Assembly: GCA_013350335.1 (NCBI GenBank)
Contig: CM023540.1
Coordinates: forward strand, 25,523,175-25,587,174
Direction: 5' to 3'
Origin: Chimonanthus salicifolius
Lineage: Eukaryota; Streptophyta; Magnoliopsida; Laurales; Calycanthaceae
Length of the DNA stretch: 64,000 bases
Positions 11,737 to 22,902 of the stretch are shown here, piece by piece. Every line of letters begins with the position of its first letter. Position 1 is the first letter of the stretch. The position numbers were made by a program, and so were the translations under genes. The notes beneath the pieces were generated by a model that was given only the letters and a program-made list of their open reading frames with translations, was not told the DNA's origin and did no database searches.

Positions 11737-12354
11737 ATTTCTGTTCGAGACGTTGAGCTCAGACTTTTAAATTAATTTTTTTTTTTTAAGTACGAATTCA
11801 ACAGGCTTTAAATAAAGCCCAAGCCCACACCGACCTAAATAATTGAACTTGGACAAGTTAGTGGATCATTGAATGTTTATTAGGACTATTGAATGTTTAT
11901 AATGTCTGGCTAGGATGGATTGTCTTAGGGGTTAATTAGGACCATTGAATGTTTTGAGTGACCCAAGTTAGTGGATCAAATGGCCCAAGTTGGTTCTTGG
12001 TTTTGGGCTTCTTAAGAACATTATGGTTTGTAAGGTCTAGTCTGAAGGTGATGAGTTTGGTAGATTATCAAATTTGCTTTGCAGATATGTATTCAAATCC
12101 ACAAAGTTAAACGGATTTGAAATTTATATTCAAACTAATTCACTTGGAGAAAGATATCCAATCAAAACCCAACCCCGCATGAAAAAACAAATGGCCTCAA
12201 CGGACTTTATACTAAAAAAATAAATAGGCCTAAAAGCCCGAGCTCAACTTGTCAAATAAATAATATTTGTCAAAACCTCGTTTATTTAAATAGAGTTCAT
12301 ACAAATAAAAACCTCCTAGTTTTATTTATTTTTTCAAAAAAATGAGTTAAGCAA

Positions 12355-12408
12355 GATTTGAATCCAAAACCTCCATATACTACAATAAATATCTTTACCA
12401 CTAGGCTA
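12355..12408 (-). mobile_element. tRNA-like SINE head with A and B boxes
   Basis: On the minus strand TAGCCTAGTGG (12408-12398) is a good Pol III A box and GGATTCAAATC (12365-12355) a good B box. They are 32 bases apart, as in a tRNA. There is no acceptor stem pairing, and an A/T-rich tail follows towards 12310, so a SINE is more likely than a tRNA gene. Confidence 0.6.
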
Positions 12409-12419
12409 TAATAACTTTA

Positions 12420-12445
12420 ATATATATATATATATATATATATAT
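12420..12445. repeat. TA microsatellite
   Basis: About 13 TA dinucleotides directly upstream of the minisatellite at 12452. Confidence 0.95.
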
Positions 12446-12451
12446 TCCACG

Positions 12452-12570
12452 TTGTTAAAGCATTAGATAATATAGTGCTTTCACTCGGGTTAAAGAGCTA
12501 GATAAAGTAACGCTTTAACTCATGTTAAAATACTAGATAAAATAACACTTTCTTTAAAGCGCTAGACAGT
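12452..12570. repeat. Minisatellite of about 35-bp units
   Basis: Three and a half degenerate units share the pattern GTTAAA-N3-CTAGATAA-N4-AAC/GTGCTTT. They lie between a TA microsatellite and a MITE. Confidence 0.7.
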
Positions 12571-12579
12571 AACAGTTTT

Positions 12580-12963
12580 GCGGGTATATACCCTTATCAC
12601 AAATATCGACGGTATTTTCAAATTTACCGCGTTTTTATCGGCAAAATACTATTACCGCGTTAAAAATGCATTTTTATCGCCACGACGATAAATTTCCGGT
12701 AAATTCCCGATAAAATCGCGATAAACGTTAATAACGCGATAATATCCCCGTAAATTCCCGAGAAATTCCAGGTAAATTCCTTATACCATTTTTATTTCAT
12801 AAATTTTTTTATTTATTCTATTTTTTCATTTTTAAAATATTATAATTTCCGCGAGATTTTCCCGTTAAATTCCCAGTAAAAATCCAAGAATTTAAAAATA
12901 TCCCGTTATTACCAATTGCCGTTAATATCCCGAGAACGGTATTTATCACCATGGTATATACGC
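12580..12963. mobile_element. MITE with GTATATACC terminal inverted repeats
   Basis: The left end GCGGGTATATACC and the right end, read on the other strand as GCGTATATACC, are inverted copies. Both are followed inwards by TTATCAC/TGATAAATACCG-type sequence. The interior repeats short motifs such as AAATTCCCGATAA and CGCGATAA many times. It has no coding capacity. No clear target-site duplication, so the superfamily is open. Confidence 0.6.
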
Positions 12964-14113
12964 ATTGGTAAAACGAGCATGATGTTTCGACCAGTCGCAG
13001 TGTCATTTGCAGTACTTGTGATTCTAAAATAATAGCATGGGTAATTTGGTCCAAAAAAGTCTGACACCTACTTCACATATTAATGAAAGAAAGTTCTCAA
13101 TTTATATATTTATAAAAATAATCTCTACAGATAATCTTTAATCTTCTCACCTAAAGAATGTAATTAACTTTTTCAAACTAAATATTAAAAAAAAAAAGAT
13201 TATATTTTTATGATCAAATAATTAAAGTTCTATATGCTTTCACAAAATCATGAGTGGATATAAGAATGATAATATTTAGTATATGATGCTTACCTCAATG
13301 TGCTTAAAAATGAGTCTACTTGAGCGGTAATGGATTAGTTGAAAATGTTTACAATTGAATACTAGTAAGTGAAATCCATTCGTATATGCATAAGAATAAC
13401 AAAAATTAAAAATATATTAAAATACTAATTTACAATGAAAAATGTTCATTAACTTTCTATAATATTACTATTTTTAAATTAATATAATTGATATAGCACA
13501 TGATTAATTTAATGATTAAAATCAGTTAATTATAGTGAAATTTTGATAGCCTAAAAGTATGTCAAATGAGGGTAAATAAATAGCGGCACACAACGGACGA
13601 ACTAAATGGAATGCTTTACGAGACTTGGGAAGACTGGTCATTTATTGTGGTATGGACTTAGGGAGTATGGGTCAAGTTTCTCTTAGGGAGTATGGCATGA
13701 TCATGAATTTTAGGTATTATTCATTATTAATTTGTAAGGACTATTCATGTGGTCATTTGTATAGCTCTTCACATACATTTTTGTTATTACTTGGTAGGAT
13801 TTTTTTTTTATCCCATGAGTTAAGAGTTAAGACTACAAAGTCACGATTACATGTCTTTCAAATGTGGGCATGGGAGAGCACCAAAATGGACTCCAAAAAG
13901 GGCACTATATTTGGTATACAATATAAGAGCTCAAGCCAACATATGTAGTGATATCTAGGATGAAAAAGAGGTATTTGGATACAAGTTTGACAAAGGAGTC
14001 ACAATGGAAGATTTGGTGAGACTCCAACCAAACAATTGGAGAGGATCTCTATAATCATTTGAGAAACCAACATATTTGGTCCTCTTGAGTGGAATATCCA
14101 TAGTAGAGACTCC
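12964..14113. other. Intergenic DNA, no gene recognised
   Basis: AT-rich to about 13560, then less AT-rich from 13570 to 14110. The second part reads as decayed repeat DNA; 13625-13948 is open on the plus strand for 107 codons, but its translation has no motif I recognise and no codon pattern suggesting a gene. Confidence 0.4.
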
Positions 14114-14269
14114 AAAATAGGGTAAAGGTACCCACCACTAGGGTAGCTCAACAGGAGCGTGGGTGCGATGGCGCTTCTCCCGGGAGTTTTTGGAGGGCTA
14201 CGGCCGGCGTAAGTTGGGGTGGGTCTAAGGTTTCTCCTGGATCTAAAAAAAATAAAATAGGGTAAAGGT
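14114..14269 (+). mobile_element. SINE with perfect 16-bp target-site duplication
   Basis: The same 16 bases, AAAATAGGGTAAAGGT, lie at 14114-14129 and 14254-14269 and enclose a 124-base insert with an A-rich 3' end (CCTGGATCTAAAAAAAA). The insert has an A box, TAGCTCAACAGG, at 14144-14155; a B box is only weakly visible near 14179-14192. The insert is much richer in G+C than its surroundings. Size, tail and duplication are those of a SINE moved by a LINE. Confidence 0.85.
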
Positions 14270-15347
14270 GATATTTGATGACAAGGTGAGCAGATGGTCA
14301 TGTAACTTTGCTTGCATCATCAAAGTAGGCACTGCCTTGGGATTGAATTTTAGGAACAAGCGAAAAAATGGAGAGTAAATATAAAAATTGATGGATGGTA
14401 AAGAAGGCCTTAGCTTTTCAAAGGACCCAGTTTCACATATCGGCCAATAATCGGCTGAGATCTCAACCATATCGGCCGAATTATTTTATCTCTGGCCGAG
14501 ATATCTCGGTCCTCGAAAACCCAACACTTATACCCCTGATATAGACCAAAGCCTGTTTCATGGTGTTTTGGGCCTATAAAGCCTATTAATTGAAGCCCAT
14601 TTGCTGCATAGAAGCCACATGGACGAATTTCCGCATCACAACAAGATGAGGCATGGAAGAAACTTTTTAAAACAACTTACAGAGAAGCATTTGTAGTCAC
14701 CAAAGCCATAATAGAAGAAACAACAAATAGGCTGATGAGGAAGAAGGAAGCATGGCTCTTGTTGCTTATAATACCTGTTCTGGTTGTTAAGAATCAAGGA
14801 AACAAATCACACAGATACAAGAAGAAAGAAGATATATGTGGTTCTGCAAAACCACCTACGTCCGCAGAGCATGATGATTCCACTAAGAAGAAAATCAATA
14901 GGGAAAGGTTACAAGGATCACAACCCTTTCCCTTTCCTTCCTCAGATCTCTCCTTACTCTCTCTTTTGCAGTCACTCAAGCCATAGTAGAAGAAACAATA
15001 AATAGGGTGATGAGAGAGAAGGAAGCATGGTGCCTGTTGCGTATGATACCTGTTCTGGTTGCCCAACCAATTGAAGAAGAGGAGCACAGTGCAAACAGCA
15101 ATTCAATCCATACAGCAAGCCCTCGAGGTAGCAATACAACATCGAGGAGTCATGGAATCAACTTCTTGCTCAATGGAAGAATAAGGGAAATCTTATGAGT
15201 AAGATTATAGTCATAAGTAGTTTTCTTAGGCTTTTTGAGTTTTGGGCCAAATTACCATCTATACAAACACGTCTGAGTTTATCCAATTTTCCAAAGCTAG
15301 AAATACATGTCATGATAGGCAATAAACTACAAACTAGCAAAGAAATA
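14270..15347. other. Intergenic DNA with a direct duplication of about 276 bp spacing
   Basis: A block containing AGAAGAAACAA, GAAGGAAGCATGG and ATACCTGTTCTGGTTG occurs at about 14713-14790 and again, 276 bases on, at about 14989-15063. It may be retrotransposon gag debris upstream of the Ty3 fragment, but I recognise no domain. Near 14430-14510 there is a short CATATCGGCC-rich stretch like the MITE at 43337. Confidence 0.45.
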
Positions 15348-15504
15348 CTCCCTTCGTCCCATTTTAATTGTCTCATTTGAAATATTTATATTTTTTAAGG
15401 AACTCCCTTTTTTTAGACTAGCACTCTATGCATAAGAAATGAAGAGAACTATTTTGGGACAATTCCAAAATCCATATAGGACAATTAATTTGGGACAGAG
15501 GGAG
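15348..15504. mobile_element. Stowaway MITE
   Basis: A 157-base element begins CTCCCTTCGTCCC, ends GGGACAGAGGGAG, and is flanked by TA at 15346-15347 and 15505-15506. This is the canonical Stowaway structure (Tc1/mariner-derived). It is non-coding. Confidence 0.95.
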
Positions 15505-16149
15505 TAGTAGTTTTCAATGCCTCTGATACCTTGGAGAAAGGCCATCCATTATAGGGATGATGGTTCTATGTGTGAAGTGCCTTATTGAGGTTCTTGGTCA
15601 CCTTGTTTTCACCTTTTCCAACCAGTTGACAATGTCTTCATTTTTATTACTATTTGAAGCGTAAGTGTCATATCAAACCACATGGTAACCTCTGAGGAGG
15701 AATGTCTTCTGGTGAAAATCTCAACTCCTCACCTTCAACATGAAACACTTTATTGACAATTTCCCACCTTGATATTATAACAAGCACCTAGGACATCATT
15801 TTTTAGGGGGGTCTTTATGCAAACATCAATGGTATCTTCACATTAGCCTAAGCTATAACCTTAAGCAGAACATCCTTTTCATTAACCTTGCTCACTCTGC
15901 CTTTTTCAATGTGACTGGATGAGTAGCCATCTTTATTCAAAACAGATCAGGTAACAAGTCGATAAGGAATTCTCAGGAATTTATCTTGTGATGTTGTGAT
16001 TACATTGCAACAATCATTTTTGTAAAATTTGAATTCAAATGTTCCCTGGGTTTTCTAGCTTGGATGGAACCACTTGGAACACCTACACACGGTCTTATCA
16101 GTTCTAAGAAAGCACAATTTTTTTGTCAAGCTCTCTAAACATGCCTTTG
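15505..16149. other. Unclassified sequence 5' of the Ty3 fragment
   Basis: No motif recognised. It lies where the gag and protease part of the Ty3 element would be expected, but I cannot show that it belongs to it. Confidence 0.35.
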
Positions 16150-18090
16150 GAAAAAGAGAATTGGAACATCTAGGTCTTTTATCACTCAACATGAGGTGAA
16201 AGCCGAAACTACCAAGAAATGGGCTATGCAAAATTGCACCAAACCAACAAACGTTACTGAGTATTCTTGGGCTTAACCAAATATTACCGTTGATTTGTGC
16301 AAAATTACGGCATGATTGCCACCCAGTTGACCAATCTTCTTAAGAAGGGATACTTTGAATGGAAACCCAAAGCCGAAAGAGCATTCGGAGCATAAAAACA
16401 GGCCATGATAACCACCCCAGTCCTAGTGCTACCGACTTCTCAAAGACCTTTGTCCTCCAAACTGATGTGCCGGAATGTGGGATGGGGTCATGCTAACATA
16501 AGAGGGTCAGCCAATTGCTTACATGAGCAAGGCCCTCACCCACCAAAAGCAGTCTCTTATCAACCTATGCATAGGACATGCTTGCCGTTGTGGAAGTTGT
16601 CCAACATTGGCGGCCCTACTTGCTAGGATAATGATTCCAAATTAACACCGATCAACGGAATCTTAAACATCTCTTGAATCAACGCATTGGCATCCTAGAT
16701 CAACAACAATGGATCACAAAACTGCTGGGATATGACCATGAAATCATTTACAAACCTGAGAAGAAAAACTCGGCGGCCGATGCCTTTTCTCGACACCTGA
16801 AATCCGGGTGAATTGACAACCATCTCACTTCCACGGTTCACCATTTTGGAGTACATTCGGAGAGAAAATCAAGCTGATATTCACCTTCAAAAGATCCATC
16901 AGCACCTGAAGAACAAGTCAGATACCATGCCATAAAAATTCGTGGTCATTCGAAAGTTCTACAGCACATAAAAATGGCTTAAGTGGGATTTTTATTGGCC
17001 AGCAATGAGAAGGGACGTTTGACATTACATCGCAGCGTCCGACGTATGCCAACAAAATAAGTATGATTCATGCACAATAGCATGACTTAAGCAGCCATTG
17101 CCCATTCACACACGTCTGGGAAGATGTCTCCCTCGACTTCATAGACAGATTGCCTAAGCCACGCGGAAAGAACTCGATAATGGTAGTAATGGATCGTTCG
17201 ACAAAATATGCTCATTTTGTTGCGTTGGCACACCCATACACGGCGAAGAAAATCGCCTAAGTGTTCGTATCTGAGGTAAGCAAGCTCCATGGCATGCCGG
17301 ATGAATAGTCAATGACCAAGACTGAATTTTCATCAGTGAATTTTGGCAAGAGTATTTCACGCTGCAAGACACTCGACTCAACACAAGTTCTGCACTTCTG
17401 CCTACTACCCACAGTCGAACGGGCAGATAGAAGTTGTCAAATCACTGTCTAGAAATGTATCTGAGGTGTTTGACTAGCCAGAAGCCGAAGCAATGGGTCA
17501 ATTACCTCTATTGGGTGGAATACTGGTATAACATGACATACCATCAATCAGCTGGCAGGACACCATTCAAAACTTTGTATGGAAGAGACACTCAGATGGT
17601 TCGATACTCTCAAAATTCAACGTCCGTACACGACATTGATCAAGAATTGAGTAGTCGATCAAGCTCAACATCAGATGAAGCAACAAGCTGATTTATGTAG
17701 ACGAGAAGTCGAATTCTCAGTAGGCAACCAAGTTTATCTGAAATTATAACCTTACAGACAAGTTTCAGTACTCCGATGAGCTGGCCAGAAGCATGCTTGC
17801 CGCTTCTACGGACCATTTCAAGTTCTGAAAAAAATCGAATCAGTAGCCTATCGGCTTGAATTATTGTCCGGCTCGAAAATGCATCCCGTGCTTCATGTGT
17901 CGCGGCTGAAGCAAGGGGTTGGGCCTACAGACATGGCAGTTCGAGAGCTACCACCTTTGACAGATGAGGGCAAAATCCAGCCACAGCCCGAGGAAATTCT
18001 TGACTATCGGTGGATAAAGAGAGGATCTAAATATGTTAATGAAGCACTGGTATGATGGAAAAATCTACCACCTGAGGAAGCTACGTGGGG
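16150..18090 (+). mobile_element. Decayed Ty3/gypsy chromovirus, pol fragment
   Basis: The plus strand encodes, in shifting frames with many stops, the RT-RNase H link (EVKAETTKKW, NVTE, LLKKGYFEWNPKAERAF, QAMITTPVLVLP), the end of RNase H (LLGYDHEIIYKPEKKNSAAD), an integrase zinc-finger remnant (VCQQNKY), integrase core blocks (MVVMDRSTKYAHFVAL, then FISEFWQEYFTLQDT), WVNYLYWVEYWYNMTYHQS, and a C-terminal KMHPVLHVSRLKQGVG. A chromodomain-like end (ILDYRWIKRG... then WKNLPPEEATW after a stop) places it among the chromoviruses. It cannot be active: frames are broken and gag, protease and most of RT are missing. Confidence 0.9.
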
Positions 18091-18460
18091 TTGATGTGAC
18101 CCACCACTATAATGCGGGCCCTGTGGGCCAGCAAAACCATCCCAGCGGTGAGCAAGGACTGGGTAGAGCCTTCACCGTATTGCCAAACTGGGAGTGGGAA
18201 AATAGGGAAAACTGCTTATCAGGGAGTGGGAAACGGGGGATCGAACCATGTACATAACAGTGTAGTGGGTAGTTTCTTAAGGTTGCAGGTAGCAATCTGT
18301 CATTAGGACTGTCTTTGTTATGTAAATATGTTGAAGGAGAAAGGATAGGAGAAAATTAACATCCCTACTATGTGTGGTCTGTCTCAGGCCAAAAAAGAGA
18401 CGATCCTTCTCAAACTGGTTCCTAATTCTAGTTGATCCTATCAGTCTGCTTCCTCCCCCC

Positions 18461-18513
<53 letters not shown>

Positions 18514-18824
18514 CAAAGTCTAATGCGGTTTCGACTCCACTGAAGAGAGCCTCCACTTGGGAAGTTAATCTTAGATATGTAGAGCTGAGGAGAATTGGAG
18601 AAATAACAAAAAACACACACACAATGATAATTTATGAATATTTCCTTGAAGCATTTTATGATCCTCTATCTTCTTATCTACCTTCTGATGCATGTATAAG
18701 GTTCTTAGCTCCAGTTATTCCCTTGAATTTGTTGCAAGGTTCTTCTAGATTTTTTATGGTGCTAAGTTTCTGCACACAGGGTCATTCTTGGAAACAAGAC
18801 CTGAATCTTCGGTGAGAGGTTGTC
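18091..18824 (+). mobile_element. Candidate 3' LTR of the Ty3 fragment
   Basis: The chromodomain is followed at once by a possible LTR start (TGATGTGACCC). A TGTCA near 18824 could be its end. The stretch includes a long TC microsatellite, often found in LTR leader regions. No 5' LTR remains for comparison, so the ends are a guess. Confidence 0.35.
18464..18509. repeat. TC microsatellite
   Basis: About 23 TC dinucleotides behind a run of C. The Arg-Glu-rich and Ser-Leu-rich peptides readable here are products of the repeat, not genes. Confidence 0.95.
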
Positions 18825-19349
18825 ATGGCTGGGAATAAAGATTATGTATCAAAGTGTTTTCAAAGATGGCAAAATTGTGCTTTTAAGAGTCAGAAGTGGT
18901 ACAAAAAGCTTACACTTTTTTTTTTTTTTGTGAATGCTCTGAAAATCAAAATTGTATCATAAATTATTTTAGTCATCAAATCTTATCGAATTGCAAATTG
19001 TGTCAGAAATTATAAGACTATTTATGATTTTCTCCAAAGGGTAAAATCTTTTTTAAATTTTAGAAGGTAAAAAAGAAAACAACTTTTTCATATTCTATAA
19101 CATTATTTGTAAAATGACAAACAAAATGATGATAGTTTCATACATAAAACTTGGTTGTCATTTATGTAAACATGGCTCAAGATTACAAAAGAAAGTCATA
19201 TATATGGCCTGAAATTACAAGTGATCACGGATATCTTATAAAACTAATGTTTTGAAAATTAACTTAGATCATAAATAAGAAATATGTATTTGCAAAACTA
19301 ACATTTAAATAATAAAAATCATAAAGTTCTTCAACACATACATGTCTTC
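18825..19349. other. Left flank of the satellite array
   Basis: AT-rich DNA without a recognisable gene or element. Satellite-like sequence begins at about 19340 with AATCGGGCTATTCAAGCTTTC. Confidence 0.5.
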
Positions 19350-21617
19350 AAATCGGGCTATTCAAGCTTTCCAATTTTCAAGCTAAATAGCTATCCTTAA
19401 TTCCACCAGATTGATGATGTCAATGTGGAAATGCCCATCCCCACGAAATGAACCTAAATCAAAATTGGACATTTCATTGATTTCCACTTGATAGTAGATA
19501 AAAATGGATTGTCATTTTGATAATTCTTTCTACACTAGAAAACTATATCATTCTTTAACGCACATCTCCAACCAATGGACTTGAACAAAATTGCGCGCTC
19601 TCCAACAACTTTCCTAATAATATCAAATTATCACAATTCAAACTAATCTAGGATCCTCACTTGAGGCCAAAGATCAAATAAACTATATTTCCATTGAGAT
19701 GCCCTTCCCCAACGAATGAATCAAAATAAAATTGGGCATTGACACTTCTTCCTTATCAACATCCGATGATTAAATATGCAAATCCTATATGAAATTCTTA
19801 TGTCAACGTTCCTACTAATATCAAATTATCGCAATTCAAACTAATCTAGGATCCTCATTCGAGGCCAAAGATCAAATAAACTATATTTTCATTGAGATGC
19901 CCCCCCCAACGAATGAATCGAAATAAAATTGGGCGTTGACACTTCTTCCTTACCAACATCCGATGATTAAATTTGCAATCCTATATGAAATTCTCATGTA
20001 TGGCCATACACCACACACCCATCCCAATCAAGGAACCTAACCAAATTTGGGAATGAATACAGTTTTCTTCTAAATATCTCAAAAAAATAGAGTTTAATCT
20101 TATTTTAGATATAAAAATATAGTCTTCATAAAATAAATGATGTTGCCAGGATGCCCACCCCCAATCAACTGACCCAAACCCAAAATGGGTATTCACAAAA
20201 TCTTTTTGAATTTCATGAAATCTTTTTGAATTCAAAATTAAGAACCAAGGCCAGTTTCTTTCAAAACGGGCAATTCTAGCTTTCAGATCTTCGAATTAAT
20301 AGTCATCCCTACAACACTAGATTTATAATGTCATTGTGGAAATGCCAATCCCCAACCAATGAACCTAAACCAAAATCCGGCATTTCGTTGATTTCCACTT
20401 AATAGTAGATAAAATGGATTGTCGTTTTCATAAATTCTTTCTTACATTCATGAACTACATCATTGTTTAATGCACATCCCCTACCAATGGACTCGAATAA
20501 AATTGCGCACTCTCCAACAGCTTTCCTACTAATACGAAATAATTATGCAATTCAAACTAATCTAGGATCCTAACCCGAGGCCAATGATCAAATAAACTAT
20601 ATTTTCATTGAAGTACCCTTCTCCAACGAATGATTCGAAATAAAATGGGGCATTGACACTTCTTTCTTATCAACATCCGATGAATAAATTTGCAATCCGA
20701 TATGAAATTCTCATGTACTGGCCATACACCACAAGCATAATGTTGTTCTTTGGACGCCCATCTCAACCAAGGAACCTAACCAAAATTAAGCATCAATACA
20801 ACTTTCCTCAGAATATCCCATAAAAATATATTTCAATCTTATTTGAGATATTGAAAATGGTATTCACAACATAAATGATGATGTTGCTTGGATGCCCTAC
20901 CCCAATCAATTGACCCCAAACCAAAAATGGGCAATGACAAGCTTCTGAACTAATATCCTACAACTAATCCAAAGTAGAATTTCATTAAATCTCTTTGAAC
21001 TCAAAATTAAGAGCCAAACCTTATTTCTTTCAAATCGAGCTATTCAAGTTTCCAGATCTTTGAACTAAATAATCGTCCAAAAAATCACCGGATTGATGAT
21101 ATTATTGTGGAAATGCCCATCCTCAACCAATGAACCTAAATATAAAAATGGGCATTTCATTGATTTCCACTTAATAGTAGTTGAATATGAGATTGTTGTT
21201 TTCATAAATTCTTTCTCAAACTCAAAAACTTCATCATTGTTAAATGCACATCCCAAACAAATGGACTCAAACAAAATGCCACACTCTCCAACAATTTTCC
21301 TACTAATATGCGATACATATGCAATTCAAACATTTTCTGGGATTCTCACACGTCAGCAACCATCAAATTATATTTTCATTTTGAAAAATAGAGATTTTTA
21401 TAAATAACTCGTCAGTTTTTAAAGGAAAAATGGGAGGAGAAACGAAGAGCTTCAAAAATGAAGATGATGCAGGCTCATTAATCACTTATAGGTCTATATA
21501 TTGTACAAAAGAAATTAGATTTTCTTAAAAAAAAAAATCATTAGGTCAAAGAATGGTGAATTTGATCAATTTTTGAGCAAAATAGATGAAATAGAGGGCT
21601 AAGGTCCCAACAAAAAG

Positions 21618-21717
21618 GGTCCACGGGCTTTTCCCCCCAAGATCCATGTGAATCCATGACTTTTGGGCCCTAAAATCATAGATTCACATGGATTTTGGGT
21701 GGAAAGCCACATGGTCC
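21618..21717. repeat. Near-perfect 100-bp palindrome centred on GGGCCC
   Basis: The two 50-base halves pair across the centre 21667/21668 with only scattered mismatches (for example GATCCATGTGAATC against GATTCACATGGATT). Weaker pairing continues outwards to CTAAGGT near 21598 and ACCTTAG near 21736. The exact symmetry suggests a foldback element or an extruding cruciform. Confidence 0.85.
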
Positions 21718-21829
21718 TCTGTAACTTGAACCTTAGCAGATTATTTCATCACATTTAGCGAGAAAACTCATAAAAAAACAATTTTTTAAGACAATTTTTT
21801 TTAAAAAAAAAATCTAATTTCTTTTATAA

Positions 21830-22770
21830 AAGCATCAAGATAGGACTGTTTTTAGAAGAAAAAACACCTTTAACAAGAAATATGAGAGTTTTTCCATAGA
21901 AAGTAAGATATCAACAAAATAAGAGTTTTAAAAAGAAAACAAGAGAATTCACTGGAAAATGAGTGTTTCTCAAAAGGGATAATTTTTTTCATACAAGTAG
22001 TATGTTTTTAAAAAGAAAATGAGAGTATTAGAGTGAAATGAAAAACAAAACGCTTCAAAAAAAAATGTCCTAAAATGAAATTTAAAGTCGTTAAGAAAAA
22101 AGGAGTGTTTTTTAACAAAAATTGATGCTTTTAAAGAAGAAATGGAGATATTCATTTATTTTGTCACAAAAAAGATCTATCAGAAGAATTCGAGACTATT
22201 TACCCCTCCTCTCCAAAAAGAAAAAACGAGTCATTTAGAAGAAAAAAAGAGTAGTGACGAGAACAGTGTTTAGTTAGGACAGGAGAGATTTTTGTAGCAA
22301 ATGGATGATTTTAACATCAAAAGTAGACTTTTTATAGGAAAAGGAGAGTTTTTTAGAAAATGAGAGTTTTTGGAAGAAAAGAATATTTAAAGAGGATAAT
22401 GAGAGATCGTAGTAAGAAAAGAATTATTATGAAGAAAATAGGCATTCTAATAAAAAAATGACAACATTAAGAAGAAACATACAGTTTTAGTAAAAAAGAA
22501 AAGTTTTTGCAGCGGAGAAGAAGAGTTCTAACAAAAAACAGAAGAGCATTTAGTCGACAATGAGAGATTCTTTTAGAAGAAAGGATGTCACTTAATACGA
22601 AAATATATTTTTTTAATAAGAAAACAAGAGCATCAAAAAGAACATGAGAGTTTTTATTAAGAAAATCAGAGATTTCAAAATTAATAGCTTTCTAAGAAAA
22701 TGACAACTGTTCAAAAAATTAAAAAATAAATGGGAGAGTTCGTAATAAGGATATGAGATTTTAAAAAGTC
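21830..22770. repeat. Purine-rich degenerate tandem repeat
   Basis: The plus strand is dominated by A and G. Units such as AATGAGAGTTTTT, AAGAAAACAAGAG and AAGAAAATGAGAG follow each other at irregular 30-40 base spacing. No two units are identical, so the repeat is old or was never strictly periodic. Confidence 0.6.
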
Positions 22771-22902
22771 ACACCCAACAGAAAGGGGCCACTCCCCATA
22801 ATGTTGGCCAATGTGTGTGAATATGGAGGTTTGCACATGCCGCAAGGATTAAACAGGTGAACTAAGAGGCTTAGACACCTTGGCCTTAAAAAAAGGATAA
22901 CC

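Larger units (their letters stand above)
9640..12354. other. Intergenic DNA 5' of the ERF gene
   Basis: Holds the ERF leader and promoter at its left edge, a SINE copy (10319-10475), an ATT microsatellite (11234-11253) and a 16-base inverted repeat (11683-11698 with 11721-11736). A block containing GGCTAGGATGGATT occurs at about 10289 and again at about 11907, so part of this stretch is dispersed repeat. No coding region recognised. Confidence 0.55.
21410..22902. other. Non-satellite block inside the array
   Basis: Satellite sequence stops at about 21400 and resumes at about 23548. This first part of the insert contains a 100-base palindrome (21618-21717) and, from about 21830 to 22770, a purine-rich stretch that loosely repeats an AAGAAAA-N-GAGAGTTTTT pattern every 30-40 bases. 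No coding region is recognisable. Confidence 0.7.

Noticed and set aside
12355..12408. A tRNA gene on the minus strand
   Set aside because: The A and B boxes and their spacing are good, but no acceptor stem pairs and an A-rich tail follows, so a SINE is the better reading.
18428..18622. Arg-Glu-rich protein across the TC microsatellite
   Set aside because: The peptide is the translation of the dinucleotide repeat.
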